Shown here: piece after piece, positions 1-7,542 of the stretch
Position numbering within the stretch: position 1 is the first letter of the stretch
Layout: each line of letters opens with the position of its first letter
Assembly: GCA_046757565.1 (NCBI GenBank)
Contig: JBHHYN010000087.1
Span: forward strand, 1-12,236
Source: JBHHYN01 sp046757565
GTDB lineage: Bacteria; Pseudomonadota; Gammaproteobacteria; Eutrophobiales; Eutrophobiaceae
Length of the DNA: 12,236 nucleotides
Reading direction: 5' to 3'
Position numbers and translations under genes: made by a program
The notes under the pieces: model-generated
What the model was told of the DNA's origin: nothing
Seen by the model: the letters and a program-made list of their open reading frames with translations, nothing else
Databases searched by the model: none

Positions 1-55
1 AGTTTTTATTCAAAAGTCTTTCTTGTTAACCCACAGATTCTGCTGAAGAGCCAAC
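1..55. repeat. Left copy of a 55-bp exact terminal inverted repeat
   Basis: Bases 1-55 are the exact reverse complement of bases 12182-12236; identity stops at base 56 (T here, A in the complement of the right end). Read inward to outward on the minus strand, the repeat includes GGCTCTTCAGCAGAATCTG, which resembles the GGCTCTT start of ISL3-family insertion sequence ends (recalled family knowledge, not searched). No transposase is inside the window, so the element body, if there is one, lies outside base 1. The length of exactly 55 is also a common de Bruijn assembly word size, so the contig probably ends where a longer repeat begins. Confidence 0.9.
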
Positions 56-271
56 TTTTATTATCTCTGTGTGCTGGTCCATAACTACATAAGCACACAT
101 CCATGTGTAATATCTGTGCCTCGGCCTCTGTTCCAGACTCGGCTCTCGACCGCTGTTCCTGACGCGGTTCTACCTCCTCCTTCCATGGGGGCGTCTGTGG
201 TTAATCAAATATTTAAAAAAATGAAACTCCCGAATCCTGATTCACTCCACGCTTAGCGCTACAATTTACCG

Positions 272-2209
272 CTATCTATTTTCCCTGTTTTCTATCAACT
301 CCTCTACCACGGAAGGGTCGGCCAGGGTGCTGGTGTCACCGAGATTATTCAGTTCATTCGCCGCCACCCTGCGCAGAATACGGCGCATAATCTTGCCGGA
401 ACGCGTCTTCGGCAGGCTTGGCGCCCATTGGATGATATCGGGACTGGCAATGGCCCCGATCTCTCTGCGCACATGCTGGATAAGTTCCTTACGCAGGACC
501 TCCGAATAGTCCACGCCGCACATCAAGGTCACGTAGGCATAGATCCCCTGTCCCTTGATCGCATGGGGGTAACCGACCACTGCTGCTTCCGCCACGGTGT
601 CGTGCAATACCAGGGCGCTCTCCACCTCAGCGGTACCGATTCGATGGCCGGAAACATTAATCACGTCGTCGACCCGGCCCGTGATCCAGTAGCAACCGTC
701 TTCATCCCGGCGCGCACCATCGCCACTGAAATACATGCCCGGATAGGTTTTAAAATAGGTATCGATAAAGCGTTGATGATCGCCAAACACCGTACGCATT
801 ATAGCCGGCCATGGACGTTTGATCGTCAGGTTGCCGGTACAGGCGCCTTCCAGCTCATTACCCTGATCATCAACCAAGGCGGGCACAACACCGAAAAACG
901 GGTGTGTCGCAGAGCCGGGTTTCAATGCCGTGGCGCCAGGCAGTGGCGAGATCAGGATACCACCGGTTTCCGTCTGCCACCAGGTATCCACAATCGGGCA
1001 GCGTCCATCACCAACCACATGATAATACCACTCCCAGGCTTCGGGATTGATGGGCTCACCGACCGTCCCCAAAATCCTCAAACTCCGACGGGAGTGTTGT
1101 GTTACAAAATCATCGCCCTGTCCCATTAAAGCGCGTAGTGCCGTTGGCGCCGTATAGAAGATGTTCACTTGATGCTTATCCACAACCTGCCAGAAACGCC
1201 CGGCATCGGGATAGGTCGGCACCCCTTCGAACATCAGTGTCACGGCGCCGTTACAGAGTGGGCCATAGACAATATAGGAGTGCCCCGTCACCCAGCCTAC
1301 ATCCGCCGTACACCAGTAAATATCACCGTCGTGATAATCGAAGATATATTCATGCGATATTGCTACATAGAGCAGATAACCGCCCGTGGTGTGCAGTACA
1401 CCCTTGGGTTTGCCCGTTGATCCGGATGTATAGAGAATAAACAGGGGATCTTCCGCATCCATCTCTTCAGGCGGACAATCAGGTGAAGCCGATTCAACTA
1501 CTTGCTGGTACCAGATATCCCTGTCCGCCTGCCAGCCGATATCAGCACCGGTCACTTTAACAACAACCACCGTATGCACATGGCCACATTCCCGTAACGC
1601 CTCATCGGCATTACTTTTCAGCGGAACGGTGCGGCCTCCGCGCAGACCTTCGTCCGCGGTGATCAACACCTGGCAGTCCGAATCCAGAATACGATCTTTC
1701 AGCGATTCAGCCGAGAAGCCGCCAAAGACAACGGAGTGGACCGCCCCGATACGCGCACAGGCCAGCATCGCTACCGCCACCTCGGGGACCATCGGCAGGT
1801 AGATGGAGACCCGATCCCCCTTTTGCACGCCCCGCTGTTTTAAAACATTTCCAAAGCGGCAGACCTGGTCATGCAATTCCCGGTAGGTGATTATTTTATC
1901 CACATCCGGATCATCGCCTTCCCAGATTATCGCCGGCTCATCGCCACGGCTCTCCAGATGCCTGTCCAGACAATTATAAGAGACGTTCAGCTTTGCCCCA
2001 TCAAACCACTTGATGGTGGCCTCCTTGAAATCCCAATCCAGCACCCTGTCCCATTTCTTATACCAGGTAACGAACTTTTCCGCCTGCTCCGCCCAGAAAC
2101 TATCCGGATCCTCCACCGATCTCCGATACATTTCGAGATATTGACCATTGGTCAGATGAGCATAAGATCGGGTAGATTCCGTCACAGGATAGGTCTTAAC
2201 CTCGGACAT
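272..2209 (-). CDS. acs: Acetyl-CoA synthetase (AMP-forming)
   Basis: Cytoplasmic adenylate-forming enzyme that converts acetate, ATP and CoA to acetyl-CoA through acetyl-AMP. The 645 residues show an N-terminal domain with the CLDRHL and AIIWEGDD segments (near 80-100), the ATP-binding loop YTSGSTGKPKG (260-270), WWQTETG (410-416), SGDG (495-498), the hinge/A8 segment with SGHRIG (520-525), and the C-terminal PKTRSGKIMRR (600-610). In the last, Lys606 matches the catalytic lysine that is acetylated to switch off Salmonella and E. coli Acs (K609). The tryptophan pair at 410-411 fits an acetate-sized pocket. The frame is open 27 codons further upstream to ATG 2290. I prefer ATG 2209 because AGGAGG lies 5 bases upstream and the N-terminus then matches the E. 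coli length. It is divergent from lon. Family assignment is very secure. Confidence 0.97.
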   Translation of the reverse strand: MSEVKTYPVTESTRSYAHLTNGQYLEMYRRSVEDPDSFWAEQAEKFVTWYKKWDRVLDWDFKEATIKWFDGAKLNVSYNCLDRHLESRGDEPAIIWEGDDPDVDKIITYRELHDQVCRFGNVLKQRGVQKGDRVSIYLPMVPEVAVAMLACARIGAVHSVVFGGFSAESLKDRILDSDCQVLITADEGLRGGRTVPLKSNADEALRECGHVHTVVVVKVTGADIGWQADRDIWYQQVVESASPDCPPEEMDAEDPLFILYTSGSTGKPKGVLHTTGGYLLYVAISHEYIFDYHDGDIYWCTADVGWVTGHSYIVYGPLCNGAVTLMFEGVPTYPDAGRFWQVVDKHQVNIFYTAPTALRALMGQGDDFVTQHSRRSLRILGTVGEPINPEAWEWYYHVVGDGRCPIVDTWWQTETGGILISPLPGATALKPGSATHPFFGVVPALVDDQGNELEGACTGNLTIKRPWPAIMRTVFGDHQRFIDTYFKTYPGMYFSGDGARRDEDGCYWITGRVDDVINVSGHRIGTAEVESALVLHDTVAEAAVVGYPHAIKGQGIYAYVTLMCGVDYSEVLRKELIQHVRREIGAIASPDIIQWAPSLPKTRSGKIMRRILRRVAANELNNLGDTSTLADPSVVEELIENRENR

Positions 2210-2214
2210 GGTGG

Positions 2215-2220
2215 CCTCCT
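2215..2220 (-). promoter_or_regulatory. acs: Strong acs ribosome binding site
   Basis: On the minus strand this is AGGAGG, 5 bases before ATG 2209, within GAGGAGG (2215-2221). It decides the start of acs against the in-frame ATG at 2290. It is the only gene here with a full consensus Shine-Dalgarno sequence. It is also perfectly complementary to the C-rich loop of the candidate small RNA at 11483-11581. Confidence 0.85.
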
Positions 2221-2233
2221 CAAATTGGATGTT

Positions 2234-2280
2234 TTCGGCAGATTGCACCTGTAAATCCGGCAATTTTACATTTTGCCGAA
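2234..2280 (-). promoter_or_regulatory. Nested inverted repeat in the acs leader
   Basis: Two perfect inverted repeats are nested: outer arms TTCGGCA (2234-2240) and TGCCGAA (2274-2280), inner arms TGTAAA (2250-2255) and TTTACA (2265-2270). On the acs transcript this would be a 7-bp stem, an internal loop, a 6-bp stem and a 9-nt loop, ending about 13 nt before the Shine-Dalgarno sequence. It may be an mRNA structure or a double operator; the pairing is visible, the role is inferred. It overlaps the region that the longer start at 2290 would translate, which is another reason to favour the shorter acs. Confidence 0.45.
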
Positions 2281-2307
2281 CCCGGATCAAAAAATGGAAT
2301 AAGTGTC

Positions 2308-2337
2308 ATGATAACAAGACAGAAATATTTCTGTAGA
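2308..2337 (-). promoter_or_regulatory. Candidate acs promoter
   Basis: On the minus strand, TCTACA (2332-2337, 4 of 6 to the -35 consensus) and TATCAT (2308-2313, 5 of 6 to the -10 consensus) are separated by 18 bp. This would start transcription near 2301 and give a leader of about 92 nt containing the nested inverted repeat. The 16-bp palindrome at 2319-2334 lies between and over these elements. This is sequence matching only, with a weak -35. Confidence 0.3.
2319..2334. promoter_or_regulatory. 16-bp perfect palindrome, candidate operator
   Basis: ACAGAAATATTTCTGT is perfectly self-complementary and sits in the divergent acs/lon control region, over the spacer and -35 of the proposed acs promoter. 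That is a usual place for a dimeric repressor. I do not recognise it as the site of a named regulator. Confidence 0.45.
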
Positions 2338-2354
2338 AATTACCTTGCTATGAC

Positions 2355-2381
2355 TTGCAACCTGCGACGATATCCCATAAT
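2355..2381 (+). promoter_or_regulatory. Candidate lon promoter
   Basis: TTGCAA (2355-2360) is followed after 15 bp by CATAAT (2376-2381, 5 of 6 to the -10 consensus); TAATAA two bases further on gives a 17-bp spacing. Transcription would start near 2388, about 24 nt before lon. Spacing and -35 are imperfect. I see no clear sigma-32 heat-shock element. Confidence 0.3.
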
Positions 2382-2411
2382 AAGTAACAAGCTTATGAGT
2401 CACGCCTTTTC

Positions 2412-4814
2412 ATGAAAGACGAACAAACAGAACCGGAAACAGTCCCTGATACGGAGAATGGACAGGGTAACCCGGCCGGTGTCCCGGCCCGCCAACAGGA
2501 GGTGTTGCCGGACAAGATCTACCTGTTACCTGTATTGGACCGGCCGTTTTTTCCGGCACAAACCTTACCCATTGTCACCAATGAAAAATTCTGGCTGGAG
2601 ACGATTGAGCGAGTCGGTCAAACCCCCCATAAGCTGGTAGGTATTTGCCGGGCAACACAAGAACCCGGCAGCATTCCTGAACCGGAAGATTTCTGTATTG
2701 TCGGAACAGTCTCCCGCATCCATCATGCGCAGCGCGTCGCTGAAAAGGTGCAGTTTATTGCAGAGGGAATACGGCGTTTTCGTGTCATGCGCTGGATATC
2801 GAACAAGGCGCCCTATCTCGTCCAGGTTGAATACCCTGAACCATCGATGCAGGCTTCGGACAAAATCAAGGCTTATACCCATGCGATTATCAACACGATC
2901 AAGGAACTGCTGCCGCTCAATCCTCTTTTTAAAGAACAACTTCGCGTCTTTCTGGATCGGTTCAACCCGGATGACGCCTCTCCCCTGACCGATTTTGCCG
3001 CTGTATTGACCAGTGCCGACGGCAGCCAGCTCCAGGAAATACTGGAGACCGTGCCATTGCCGGGCCGTATGGAAAAGGTGTTGGTGTTACTCCGCAAAGA
3101 GGTCGAATTGGCAGGCTTGCAGGAACAGATACGGCAAAAAGTCGATGAACAGATGGGCAATCAGCAGAAAGAGTTTTTTCTGCGCCAGCAACTCAAGGCG
3201 ATTCAGAAGGAGCTGGGCATTTCTAAAGATGACAAGACCGTTGAACAGGAACGATTTCAGGAGCGAATGCGGGATCTGGACATACCGGAGGCGGTGCAAA
3301 AACGTATCGATGAAGAGTTACAGAAGTTTTCTTTCCTGGAACTGGGATCTCCTGAATATGCCGTCACGCGTAACTACCTTGATGCAATCACGGCCCTGCC
3401 ATGGGGCAAGTATTCCGAGGACATCCTGGATCTGCAACGGGCGAGGAAAATTCTGGATCGGGACCATGATAGTCTGGATGACGTCAAACAGCGCATTATC
3501 GAATTCCTGGCCGTCGGGGTTCAGAAGGGTGAAATTGCCGGCGCAATCCTCCTGCTGATAGGACCGCCCGGCGTCGGCAAGACCTCCATCGGTCACTCAA
3601 TCGCAGAAACCCTGGGGAGGGAATTCTATCGATTCAGCCTCGGGGGCATGCGCGATGAGGCCGAGATTAAAGGCCATCGGCGTACCTATATTGGCGCCTT
3701 ACCGGGTAAATTCATCCAGGCCATCCGCGATGCCGGTACTGCTAACCCGGTGATCATGCTGGATGAAATCGACAAGATCGGCGCCTCCTATCAGGGCGAT
3801 CCGGCATCGGCGCTACTTGAGGTGCTCGATCCTGAACAGAATACCGGGTTTCAGGATCACTACCTGGATGTACGCTTTGATCTATCCAAGGTCCTGTTTA
3901 TCTGTACTGCCAATCAGCTCGACAGCATACCCGCACCGCTTCTGGATCGTATGGAAACAATCCGTCTTCCCGGCTATATCAGCGCGGAGAAACTCGTCAT
4001 TGCCCGCCGTCATCTATGGCCAAAACAGCTGGAGAAAGCCGGAGTGAGGTCCGCACAGATCAAAATGAGCAACGCCGCCATCAAACGCGTGATCGAAGGC
4101 TATGCCCGGGAAGCGGGCGTGCGCAATCTGGAGAAACAACTGGGCCGGATCATCCGCAAGGCCATCGTGAAACTTCTCGGTGGCAAACAGAAGTCAATCA
4201 GGATTGGTGTTGCTGATATCAGTGACTATCTGGGCCTGCCTCTCTTCAGAAAGGAAAAACCCATGACAGGCGTCGGTGTGGTCACGGGGCTTGCCTGGAC
4301 GATCATGGGCGGGGCGACCCTCTCCGTCGAGGCAACCCGGGTCCATGCCAACAACCGTGGCTTCAAGCTCACCGGTAAACTGGGCGAAGTGATGAAGGAA
4401 TCAGCGGAGATCGCCTACAGTTATATCACCGCCAATCTGAAGCAGCTCCATGCCAAACCCGGTTTCTTCGACAACATTGTGGTCCACCTGCATATCCCCG
4501 AAGGAGCGACACCAAAAGATGGCCCCAGCGCAGGCATTACCATGGCAACCGCCCTGCTCTCCCTGGCGCTCAATAAAAAGGTCCCGAGACCACTGGCCAT
4601 GACCGGAGAACTGACCCTCACAGGCAAGGTGCTGCCGGTGGGCGGGATTCGTGAAAAGACGGTTGCCGTCCGGCGCACCGGTATTACGGAGCTGATCCTG
4701 CCCGAGGCGAACCGGCGTGATTACGAGGAGCTGCCTGACTATCTATGCGAGCATATAACCGTTCACTTTGTCAGGAATTATCGCCAGGTGGAAAAGATAG
4801 TATTCGATTCATGA
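2412..4814 (+). CDS. lon: ATP-dependent Lon protease (LonA type)
   Basis: Cytoplasmic AAA+ serine protease that unfolds and degrades damaged or regulatory proteins. The 800 residues contain the N-terminal substrate-recognition domain (about 32-240), a coiled-coil segment (about 230-285), Walker A GPPGVGKT (384-391), Walker B IMLDEID (448-454), sensor NQLDSIPAPLLDR (501-513), and a C-terminal peptidase with Ser706 in PKDGPSAG and Lys749, spaced 43 residues apart like S679/K722 of E. coli Lon. Both activities should be intact. An acidic, proline-rich tail of about 30 residues precedes the domain, and the first strand reads LPVLDRPFFPAQ rather than the usual LPLRDVVVFP. There is no good Shine-Dalgarno, and no in-frame start upstream before the stop at 2385. 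It is not in the usual clpX-lon-hupB cluster, so it may be a second Lon paralogue. Confidence 0.95.
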   Translation: MKDEQTEPETVPDTENGQGNPAGVPARQQEVLPDKIYLLPVLDRPFFPAQTLPIVTNEKFWLETIERVGQTPHKLVGICRATQEPGSIPEPEDFCIVGTVSRIHHAQRVAEKVQFIAEGIRRFRVMRWISNKAPYLVQVEYPEPSMQASDKIKAYTHAIINTIKELLPLNPLFKEQLRVFLDRFNPDDASPLTDFAAVLTSADGSQLQEILETVPLPGRMEKVLVLLRKEVELAGLQEQIRQKVDEQMGNQQKEFFLRQQLKAIQKELGISKDDKTVEQERFQERMRDLDIPEAVQKRIDEELQKFSFLELGSPEYAVTRNYLDAITALPWGKYSEDILDLQRARKILDRDHDSLDDVKQRIIEFLAVGVQKGEIAGAILLLIGPPGVGKTSIGHSIAETLGREFYRFSLGGMRDEAEIKGHRRTYIGALPGKFIQAIRDAGTANPVIMLDEIDKIGASYQGDPASALLEVLDPEQNTGFQDHYLDVRFDLSKVLFICTANQLDSIPAPLLDRMETIRLPGYISAEKLVIARRHLWPKQLEKAGVRSAQIKMSNAAIKRVIEGYAREAGVRNLEKQLGRIIRKAIVKLLGGKQKSIRIGVADISDYLGLPLFRKEKPMTGVGVVTGLAWTIMGGATLSVEATRVHANNRGFKLTGKLGEVMKESAEIAYSYITANLKQLHAKPGFFDNIVVHLHIPEGATPKDGPSAGITMATALLSLALNKKVPRPLAMTGELTLTGKVLPVGGIREKTVAVRRTGITELILPEANRRDYEELPDYLCEHITVHFVRNYRQVEKIVFDS

Positions 4815-4820
4815 GGCGGG

Positions 4821-6059
4821 TTAAGAAGACTTTTCTGCATAGCGTTGCGCGACGTAATCATCCACCATTTCACGGAATTCCTGCGCTATATTATCACCCC
4901 GTAGTGTCGTCACCTTCTTGCCGTCGATAAATACAGGGGCCGAGGGCGACTCGCCGGTACCCGGCAGGCTGATACCGATATCGGCATGCTTGCTTTCACC
5001 CGGACCGTTCACGACACAGCCCATCACCGCGAGGTTCATCTCTTCCACGCCAGTGTATTGTTCCCGCCAGACGGGCATCTGACTGCGGACATAGGCCTGG
5101 ATATTATCAGCCAGTTCCTGAAAGACGGTGCTGGTGGTGCGGCCACAACCGGGACAGGCCGTGACCAGGGGGGTAAAGGAACGCAGGCCCATGGTCTGCA
5201 GAATTTCCTGGGCGACAATGACCTCCCTGCTGCGGTCGCCACCGGGCTCGGGGGTGAGGGAGATACGGATGGTATCACCAATCCCCTCTTGTAATAACAC
5301 CCCCAGGGCGGCGGTTGACGCGACAATGGCCTTGGAACCCATACCGGCCTCAGTTAATCCCAGATGCAGTGCATGCTCGCACCTGCCGGCCAGCTCCCGG
5401 TAAACGGAAATCAATTGTTGTACGCCACTCACTTTACAAGACAAGACGATGTGGTCCCGGGGCAAACCCAGTTCCTCGGCCCGTTCTGCGCTGCTGAGTG
5501 CCGAGACGATCAGGGCCTCCCGCATCACATCATCCGTGTCGAGCGGTTCGGCAAGTCTGGAATTGTCATCCATCATCTGTGTCAACAACTCCTGATCGAG
5601 ACTGCCCCAGTTGACGCCGATGCGGACCGGTTTGTCGTATTCCAGCGCCTTCTCAATCATGGTCGAGAACTGGCTGTCCCTTTTCCGGCCAAAGCCGACA
5701 TTGCCGGGGTTGATGCGATACTTGTCCAGGGCTTCGGCACAGTCCGGATATTTGCTCAGAAGTGTGTGACCGTTGTAATGGAAGTCACCGATGATGGGGA
5801 CACTACAGCCCATGGCATCCAACTTGTCCCTGATAGTGGCCACCTGACTGGCGGCTTCTTCCGTATTAACCGTGACACGCACCAGTTCGGATCCGGCGGC
5901 AGCCAGCTGCTGGATCTGCTTCACTGTCCCGTCTGCATCGGCCGTATCTGTATTGGTCATGGATTGCACCACGACCGGCGCCCGGCCACCGATGGTAACA
6001 GCTCCGACAGAAACACCAATACTTTCCCGCTTTGGCAATGGCCCGGATTGACCCGACAT
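4821..6059 (-). CDS. ispG: 4-hydroxy-3-methylbut-2-en-1-yl diphosphate synthase (IspG/GcpE)
   Basis: Penultimate enzyme of the MEP isoprenoid pathway; it reductively opens methylerythritol cyclodiphosphate to HMBPP using a [4Fe-4S] cluster fed by flavodoxin or ferredoxin. The 412 residues begin with the TIM-barrel segment (VQSMTNTDTADADGTV, RINPGN 116-120, IGVNWGSL 147-154). The cluster ligands follow: Cys302 and Cys305 in CPGCGR, Cys348 in MGCVVNGPGE, and Glu355. The Cys305-Cys348 spacing is 43 residues against 32 in E. coli because of an extra MPVWREQYTGVEEMN-type segment; the protein is about 40 residues longer than E. coli IspG (372). This looks like the form common in alphaproteobacteria and some gammaproteobacteria (recalled). 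No clear Shine-Dalgarno precedes ATG 6059. The 3' end faces lon with a 6-bp gap. Confidence 0.97.
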   Translation of the reverse strand: MSGQSGPLPKRESIGVSVGAVTIGGRAPVVVQSMTNTDTADADGTVKQIQQLAAAGSELVRVTVNTEEAASQVATIRDKLDAMGCSVPIIGDFHYNGHTLLSKYPDCAEALDKYRINPGNVGFGRKRDSQFSTMIEKALEYDKPVRIGVNWGSLDQELLTQMMDDNSRLAEPLDTDDVMREALIVSALSSAERAEELGLPRDHIVLSCKVSGVQQLISVYRELAGRCEHALHLGLTEAGMGSKAIVASTAALGVLLQEGIGDTIRISLTPEPGGDRSREVIVAQEILQTMGLRSFTPLVTACPGCGRTTSTVFQELADNIQAYVRSQMPVWREQYTGVEEMNLAVMGCVVNGPGESKHADIGISLPGTGESPSAPVFIDGKKVTTLRGDNIAQEFREMVDDYVAQRYAEKSS

Positions 6060-6095
6060 AAGAGTTATTTTTTCTGTTAAATTAAGAGTGCAATG

Positions 6096-6123
6096 AGTCT
6101 AACGGGCCCGCCTGGGGTGTCAA
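6096..6123 (-). promoter_or_regulatory. Candidate ispG promoter
   Basis: On the minus strand a perfect -35 TTGACA (6118-6123) is followed after 16 bp by TAGACT (6096-6101, 4 of 6 to the -10 consensus). Transcription would start near 6089, leaving a leader of about 30 nt. The spacer is GC-rich and contains GGGCCC. Confidence 0.5.
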
Positions 6124-6228
6124 GTCGAAGAGGCGACCGAAGCCGTAAAAACACCCTCCCCGATCTGTTTATGCCGAACTATCAGCTGTTACATTCCGGC
6201 TGCCGGCGGGCATCGGATTCGTCAATAA

Positions 6229-7386
6229 TTATGGAGAATAAATATCTGAATCGGGATTAAATGCGAGCCAGGCAAAGGCAAAGTGGACACCACTGTCTAC
6301 CTTGGCGAGTTGACGGCCGGCCATGGGCCCTTCCACGGCACGGCCAAGCAGGTTCCAACGGGAACCGGTATCCGTATCGATTATCCCGCCCTGTTTAAAT
6401 CCGAAATTCAGGATGCGGTTATCCACCCGTCTGGACCAGGCCGTGGCGGAGGGTATCAGCCGCGACTCGGCAATCTCGCTTGCATCAAGCGCCGACAGCG
6501 TTCCCTTTTTACTGAAGATCACCAGTGCCAGGTCACCGAGTTTATCATTAATGACCGGTTTCTTCCTGAAGACAGCGAATGGATAAAGGCGCTGCAGCGA
6601 ACCCTGACGGACAAAGATGACCCGTTCCATGGGGGGGAGTCGTTTATCGACAGGATCGGACATCAGAAAAGGGATATCACCGATGTGATCATAACCCCGG
6701 TAGGGATTTCTGCCATAGGGACGCAGATAGCCGGTGGTGATAGAGAGTATCTGTGCATCCGGGTATGCCTTGCGCAGATCCTCATAGGCAATGATCGAGG
6801 CAGGCAGCTGTTTTAATGCAGTACCGGTATACTCACCGACAATACCGGTACCTGTGAACTGTTGCCACCAGCTTTCCGTCTGCCGGTCATACATGACAAG
6901 GTCGCTCTTACGCAACTTCCCGGTTGTACCGAAGTCCAGCACCCGGCCATTTACCCGCCTGTCAAAAACAATCGTGGCATTACACAAGGGACAAAAGGTG
7001 ATTGCAACCGGAACGCCGGCAAGCACATCGTTAACAATCTCGTGGTAAATCATGATTTGTAACGGGTAGGCGCGGACCTGTGACTGAATATCCAGCACAA
7101 TGACCGGTTCCCTGGGATCAAGCCAGCTATCGGCCTCGCCGATGCCCACAAACCGGGGGTTATCTATCGCCGGGATACCGTCCTTCGGTGGGCCGCCGGA
7201 TTCAATTTCCCTCAGATCAACGGAAGCCTTTGAAAAATCAGTATTCGGCCACTCCAGCTTCGCCCTGAGGGGCGTCTCTGCCAGTACCGGTGACCTGACA
7301 AGAAACCAGTAGAGTGTGGCAACGGTCAAACATCCCAGTAAAAACCACAACCGCCATGTATTGCTTATCAACCGGATTTTGATCAT
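6229..7386 (-). CDS. DUF3179 domain protein, membrane-anchored
   Basis: A 385-residue protein of the DUF3179 family, whose biochemical role is unknown to me. Residues 12-30 form a single hydrophobic segment after a basic start, so it is probably an uncleaved signal anchor with the rest facing the periplasm. The family hallmarks follow: IPAIDNPRFV (71-80), YPLQIMIYHEIVND (107-120), and ITFCPLCNATIVFDR (129-143) with a Cys132-x2-Cys135 pair that could bind a metal or other cofactor (inference). Further on, the FGTTGKLRKSDLVMYDRQT stretch and SWWQQFTG are typical family segments. The C-terminus (NLLGRAVEGPMAGRQL and FAFAWLAFNPDS) is complete. It has its own divergent upstream region shared with fabA and is separated from ispG by 169 bp with no obvious terminator. 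The gene looks intact. Confidence 0.87.
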   Translation of the reverse strand: MIKIRLISNTWRLWFLLGCLTVATLYWFLVRSPVLAETPLRAKLEWPNTDFSKASVDLREIESGGPPKDGIPAIDNPRFVGIGEADSWLDPREPVIVLDIQSQVRAYPLQIMIYHEIVNDVLAGVPVAITFCPLCNATIVFDRRVNGRVLDFGTTGKLRKSDLVMYDRQTESWWQQFTGTGIVGEYTGTALKQLPASIIAYEDLRKAYPDAQILSITTGYLRPYGRNPYRGYDHIGDIPFLMSDPVDKRLPPMERVIFVRQGSLQRLYPFAVFRKKPVINDKLGDLALVIFSKKGTLSALDASEIAESRLIPSATAWSRRVDNRILNFGFKQGGIIDTDTGSRWNLLGRAVEGPMAGRQLAKVDSGVHFAFAWLAFNPDSDIYSP

Positions 7387-7542
7387 TGCAGTTGGATGAA
7401 TGTGTGCGCCTCATTACATAGACTACAACACCAGAATATCGTTCATCTGAATTTCAGTCCCGGAAGTTTGTCGGACTTAAGGGCACATAGCGAATTAATT
7501 TATCGGGAAAAAAACAAAACGGCATGAGATACTATATTGTCT

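Noticed and set aside
210..245. Terminator after acs made of GAATCCTGATTC and the A run at 215-221
   Set aside because: The stem has only 4-5 pairs and lies about 10 bp from the T run on the transcript, too weak and too far.
71..256. 61-codon frame in the left flank
   Set aside because: No ribosome binding site and no recognisable protein signal; the composition is that of random sequence.
428..1129. Long plus-strand open frame of 233 codons inside acs
   Set aside because: It is antisense to the well-supported acs gene and shows no protein family features; the same applies to the plus-strand frame at 5364-6080 inside ispG and the one at 6283-6816 inside the DUF3179 gene.
6229..7386. Lipoprotein signal at Cys19 of the DUF3179 protein
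   Set aside because: The preceding hydrophobic run is too short and the hydrophobic segment continues past the cysteine, so a membrane anchor is more likely.
7447..7457. CTGAATTTCAG palindrome between the DUF3179 gene and fabA
   Set aside because: Only five bases per arm and no match to a FabR, FadR or DesT site that I can recognise; likely chance.
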